From Hydractinia symbiolongicarpus (lineage: Eukaryota > Cnidaria > Hydrozoa > Anthoathecata > Hydractiniidae): a DNA stretch of 64,000 nt. Position numbers and translations under genes: made by a program. The stretch spans positions 25,298,001 through 25,362,000 of the forward strand of contig NC_079884.1 in the NCBI RefSeq assembly GCF_029227915.1, written 5' to 3'. Shown piece by piece: positions 60,701 to 64,000 of this stretch (position 1 is its first letter; every line of letters starts with the position of its first letter). A model generated the notes under the pieces. The model was not told where the DNA came from. It did no database searches and was given only the letters and a program-made list of their open reading frames with translations.

Positions 60701-63661
60701 AATGGTTAATATTTATTTTTTATGCTGATATTTTGGAGACAGTAAAATAACCATTTAGTTGTATTCTAAACTACTATCATATTTTTAAGAGTCCTTAATG
60801 AAAGTTATTCTTTTGGATATGTAGAAAATTTTAATGTCACCCCCGATGCACAAGGACCTGCATTCGCCGGCCAGGCATGATAAAAAAATGCATTACGTAA
60901 GTATACATTTTATTCTATGTACCGTCATATTTGAGCTGCCATATCCAATGGACCTATTTCGTTGGTTAAATTTAAGATTTTTAAATGATGACGAATATTT
61001 CAGGAGAGATAAAAAAAAAATAAAAAAAGGATACAATTTCCGAACACAACAAGCGTGACGAAATATAAGGAGATGGTTAATCCTTTTGCTGATTTGGGAC
61101 CACCATATGCAAAAATTCCTTCATACATAACCTGATTCCAATCTTCTCCAGTTAAAATCTAAAAGATATATATTTATTTATATATGCATTTTAATGTTTA
61201 TTGTTTTTGATTTGAAAAAAAATATTGGATAACCAAGATTACCTGAAATACTGTCAACATAGCATTTCCAAAATCATCAAAGTTCGAACGTGGGGGTTGA
61301 ACTCGGTGTGCAAAACTAAAAAAAAGATGGAATCAAAACTTATGTTGCGTTAAGTTTACAAACAAAAATGTCATTTCCGAAATTTTAATGCATCCTGAGC
61401 TACAGTTTTTATCTTGAATTTTTTAGGGGGTTGATAAGCTTCCCATAAAGTAATCTGGTTCTGTTGTCAAATGGTCAGATTAACCCCGATAGATGGATTG
61501 AACTTGATCTCTCGTTAAAATATAAAGTGGCTAGAATAAACTTGATGAAATCTTGAAAGGTTAGATGACCCAATTCTCATACAAGCTAATTTAACAAGAT
61601 TTTTACTTATTCAGCGAGCTTATTGCAAGCGTTCCGCGTCAGAAAGTCAGATCAATCTTGTTCTCAGGGTTCTTTTTCGCTTTCTGATATAAGGATAGTG
61701 CGAAACGCCAGTATATCAAAAAGCGCAAAAGAAGCTCTGCGGATGAGATTTAATCTTAGATGCATTTGCAATTAAATCTTAATGCTTAACATTGCAACCT
61801 CGAACCCAGGGCGTGTAGCGTATGAGGTTGCTTAACATTGGTATATTTTAATCGATTTTAGATTCGCCTAAAGTAAAAGAAAACGATGACTCACTTACCC
61901 TCCACCAAACAACTGCATGCCAAGTAAAGCGAAGATGAGAATGAAGAGGAAGAGAAGAAACAGCAGACTAATGATTGATTTCATACTGTTCAATAACGAT
62001 GTAATCAGATTTTTTAGTGAGCTCCAGTATCTATAGAAGAAAAGTCGAGCATCATATATAGTTAAGTTACGTTATCGAGAACAATTTTCGTCGGGAAAAA
62101 CAAAGATTGCTATTTTTTTATCATTCTTTTTAATCCGGACATTCATATTTCTTTGTGAGTGGATGAAAGTTTTATCACTAATAGCAAAAATAATCCTCAT
62201 TTGTTACATTTCAGAAGCTATCGTACATTCGGTGCGGAATATTATTTGTCAGAGAATAAATTTGGCAGGATGAAATATTCTTATTCTTTACATCGGGAAA
62301 TATTTTTTTCTTCCGATAGGGTAGGGATTGTTCTCTTTGTAGTATAGTAACACATGTGAAGTATTTTTTTACCTTGTAAATTTGAACAGTCGCAGCAGAC
62401 GCAGTGCACGAAGAACTGAAATACCCATGCTGATTCCATAGATTTTTGAAACTATCAACTCAAAAACACCAGCCGTTACTACCTTAAAATAGAAAAGACT
62501 TGGTGCACTTGCTACACAAACATACTTAACCAAGGAGGTCAAAATCAACGAACAAAAAATCAGATTAAAATTGGCCTATTTTTTTGTGAGCTAGGTGTGA
62601 CCTATTTTGACCAATCAAATCAAAACAAAAAATCATGCTTTGGTCCATTTTGGTTCCTGGGGTCTCTTGCGTCAAGCCACAGGGCAGCCTAAGAAATCAT
62701 AACAAAAAATATTTACCACGCTGTCAAACTTATTGAATTTTGATCGGAAGTAAGTTCTTGCTCCCAACCCATAAAGTTTCAAACACATCTCAATCAAGAA
62801 AAACGATAGAAACACCAATTCAGATATATCTATGGAGGAAAAAAATAATAAATAAAAAAACAAATTACCTGCGGCTTTTCAATTTCATACCTTAATCAGA
62901 GTGACAATTTTAAAGGAGGCATTCTGCAGAAAGACTATATATATTTACCTTGGAGATCTGTCAGCCATTTCGGCTGCCGGTAATGTTGCGCAGCAACTGA
63001 AATAGTGTTTAGAAACACACATGCTATCACTAACCAATAGAATGCGGCATGGTTAACAATTTTTCGTATTCTGATTCGAAAACGACGATTTTTACGATGG
63101 AACTTTTCTTTCCAAGTTTCCCTGTGAAATTAAGTAAGAAAAAAGTAGTTATAGTGACGAAGTAGGGGTCTGGAAATTTGGCTGTCGAATGGTCAATTTT
63201 TTTGACCAAGCAACAGTTCACAAATAAACAGAAAATATGAAAGTATACAAGGAAATATAATAAAAGGCAATAATAGAGGAACCATTTAACAAACAAAATT
63301 CACATGTAAACCAATCCAATAGACTTAATGGTCAGCAGGGAAAACTCGTGTCCTCATCAAAACGATGATGTCATAGCACAACTGCTAACGTCAGCAAGTT
63401 TTTATCTCACCAAACAATTCCTTTTTTGTTATCTAAATTCCTGCTTAAGCCATCCAAAATATTTGATACAGAAGAAAGCCTGGTATAACCAGGGTTTAAA
63501 GTTGCTTTTTAATTCATTACGTAAATATAACAAAGTCACTCACTGTTGTTCCATCGAATCTGTAATATTCAAACGAAATGCTTTTCCAGCTGCATTTCTA
63601 GTCAACACACTCGTCATACCAACACTCCCAGTTTCAGTCTTCTTTCTCGTTCTCGATCTTC
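49454..63661 (-). CDS. Cav2-type voltage-gated calcium channel alpha1 subunit, domains II-IV and C-terminus
   Basis: Pore-forming subunit of a presynaptic-type (N/P/Q/R-like) calcium channel. 34 exons, transcript order: 63544-63661, 62949-63121, 62717-62829, 62373-62482, 61899-62030, 61243-61315, 61035-61158, 60490-60637, 59985-60012, 59750-59798, 59369-59504, 58979-59108, 58383-58442, 57916-58022, 57463-57568, 57210-57317, 56925-56977, 56695-56740, 56517-56617, 56229-56430, 55530-55694, 54837-54944, 54622-54705, 54015-54140, 53508-53573, 53324-53427, 52792-52948, 52134-52261, 51668-51764, 51405-51510, 50539-50643, 50157-50251, 49780-49890, 49454-49705. They sum to 3821 nt, exactly 1273 codons with stop after the 2-nt partial codon at the start. 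Domain I is outside the window on the right. The Cav2 call rests on the IQ-region sequence [12 protein letters not shown] and the C-terminal DDWC; Cav1 and Cav3 lack these. Confidence 0.95.
50009..50107. repeat. CGTCCCCAGGG-family foldback in a Cav2 intron
   Basis: CCAACCTCATCCCCAGGGTT at 50009 and an inverse partner ending CTGCCAGGTTGG at about 50107 form a small inverted-repeat element inside the intron between exons 49780-49890 and 50157-50251. It ends about 50 bases from the splice donor of the upstream exon. Confidence 0.4.
52134..55694 (-). CDS. Cav2: domain IV
   Basis: Eight exons. IVS1 lies in 55530-55694 ([18 protein letters not shown]), IVS2 in 54837-54944, IVS3 in 54622-54705, the S4 sensor [20 protein letters not shown] in 54015-54140, S5 in 53508-53573 ([20 protein letters not shown]). 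The pore loop is in 52792-52948 ([12 protein letters not shown], fourth glutamate), and S6 ([20 protein letters not shown]) spans 52792-52948 and 52134-52261. The sequence [20 protein letters not shown] that opens the C-terminal EF-hand follows S6 directly. Confidence 0.94.
55025..55421 (+). repeat. Tandem direct duplication, two units of about 176 bp
   Basis: 55025-55200 and 55246-55421 are near-identical (both contain ATATCCTTAGTTTGAGGAAT, CGTTCAAGCTT and TAGTCACGCAAAATGGTACC). They are separated by a short GC-richer spacer of AGACGCACGCA(A/G)(T/C)GCGGTATAA units. The repeat lies in the Cav2 intron between IVS1 and IVS2 and runs up to a Helitron-like end. Confidence 0.7.
55441..55478 (+). 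mobile_element. Helitron-like 3' terminus, copy d, plus orientation
   Basis: GGGCGAACCCGTTAATTTTT, a damaged CCACCGG hairpin arm, then CCGACTAG followed by T. This is the inverse complement of the terminus at 29981-30015 with a broken stem. The tandem duplication just upstream is probably part of the same element. It sits in a Cav2 intron. Confidence 0.5.
56229..59108 (-). CDS. Cav2: domain III
   Basis: Nine exons from IIIS1 ([20 protein letters not shown]) to IIIS6 ([20 protein letters not shown]). The S4 sensor is [16 protein letters not shown]. The pore loop reads [15 protein letters not shown], giving the third glutamate of the filter; its TG-E-GW is split from the following exon by a donor inside the asparagine codon. 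The extracellular S5-pore loop is made by three small exons (56925-56977, 56695-56740, 56517-56617) and contains cysteines as in the family. Confidence 0.93.
59369..60637 (-). CDS. Cav2: IIS6 and very short II-III linker
   Basis: Exon 60490-60637 encodes the end of IIS6 ([20 protein letters not shown]) and a charged helix. It is followed by a 28-nt microexon (59985-60012, EGRGYDLSR) and exons 59750-59798 and 59369-59504. The II-III linker totals only about 100 residues. Vertebrate Cav2 channels have several hundred residues here, including the synprint syntaxin/SNAP-25 binding site, and nothing like it is present. The microexon is needed to keep phase: without it the preceding donor (phase 2) does not join the following exon (phase 0). 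Confidence 0.88.
61035..63661 (-). CDS. Cav2: I-II linker end and domain II
   Basis: Seven exons. The first visible exon is basic linker ([11 protein letters not shown]). Then S1 ([20 protein letters not shown]), S2 ([19 protein letters not shown]), S3, the S4 voltage sensor [12 protein letters not shown] with regularly spaced arginines, S5 ([20 protein letters not shown]) and the pore loop [14 protein letters not shown], whose glutamate is the domain II contribution to the EEEE calcium filter. The S6 continues in the next exon. The beta-subunit binding site (AID) in the upstream part of the I-II linker is not inside the window. Confidence 0.93.
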
Positions 63662-64000
63662 CTAAAAAAATGTTACGTGCGCTGAAAGGTTTATAAAGTC
63701 TGTCGTAACTATAGCGTAGTTATAGCTAATACTTTTATATTGAATTTAGGCGTTCTACGTCGATTTTGAAATATGACTAATGCAATATAAAGTTATTGGA
63801 CAAACAGAAAAATAGCGCTCGATCATGTGATCGATATAAGGCAATAAAAACATTACATTGCCAGGTACTAAAGGGCCTTAGAACACAAGTGAATTTTAAC
63901 GGTAAATGTTTGGTAAAAGGTATTATTGAATACTGTCGTAATGAAGAGAGAGGATACATGATTAATGTGTTTCTCATGTACAAAAAGAGTTACTTTTTTT
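63662..64000. other. Right-edge intron of Cav2
   Basis: No further Cav2 exon is recognisable; the upstream exon (I-II linker or domain I) lies beyond the window. Nothing else identified. Confidence 0.6.

Overview
This is a eukaryotic, almost certainly animal, nuclear window. The base composition is strongly AT-rich. Genes are split into many short exons with GT-AG introns, and intergenic and intronic DNA is full of small inverted-repeat elements. Every recognisable protein is a conserved metazoan family (NUBPL, SMIM30, a TRPA-like channel, RRP15, a Cav2 calcium-channel alpha1 subunit). A non-bilaterian animal, probably a cnidarian, is my best guess, but this is inferred from gene content and genome style only.

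Layout. 38-3899 (minus): 5' part of NUBPL, the mitochondrial Fe-S (complex I) assembly P-loop ATPase, seven exons, running off the left edge. 3900-9835: repeat-rich spacer with at least three families of small inverted-repeat transposons. 9836-10024 (plus): an uninterrupted 62-residue SMIM30 microprotein. 10025-20619: long gene-poor stretch holding a 1.38 kb terminal-inverted-repeat element and several foldback repeats. 20620-27399 and 31351-38159 (plus): two tandem ten-exon paralogues of an ankyrin-repeat, six-transmembrane TRPA-like channel. They have the same exon structure and patches of complete nucleotide identity, one crossing a splice donor, which suggests recent gene conversion. 42130-47955 (plus): RRP15, a 60S ribosome-biogenesis factor, seven exons. 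49454-63661 (minus): 34 exons of a Cav2-type voltage-gated calcium channel alpha1 subunit, from the I-II linker to the C-terminus; domain I lies beyond the right edge. RRP15 and Cav2 converge tail to tail 1.5 kb apart.

The genes do not form one pathway. NUBPL and RRP15 are housekeeping. The two TRPA-like genes and Cav2 are membrane cation channels of excitable or sensory cells. The most notable points are the tandem TRPA-like pair with mosaic identity, the Cav2 protein with a conserved D-D-W-C terminus but a very short II-III linker without room for a synprint region, a 28-nt Cav2 microexon, Helitron-type 3' ends that bring clusters of TGACGTCA palindromes next to and into the TRPA-like genes, and a TIR element that may carry a small spliced reading frame. 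Exon limits were worked out by hand from reading frame, splice signals and remembered family conservation. For each multi-exon gene the exon phases join without a break, and the 34 Cav2 exons sum to a whole number of codons, which supports the models.
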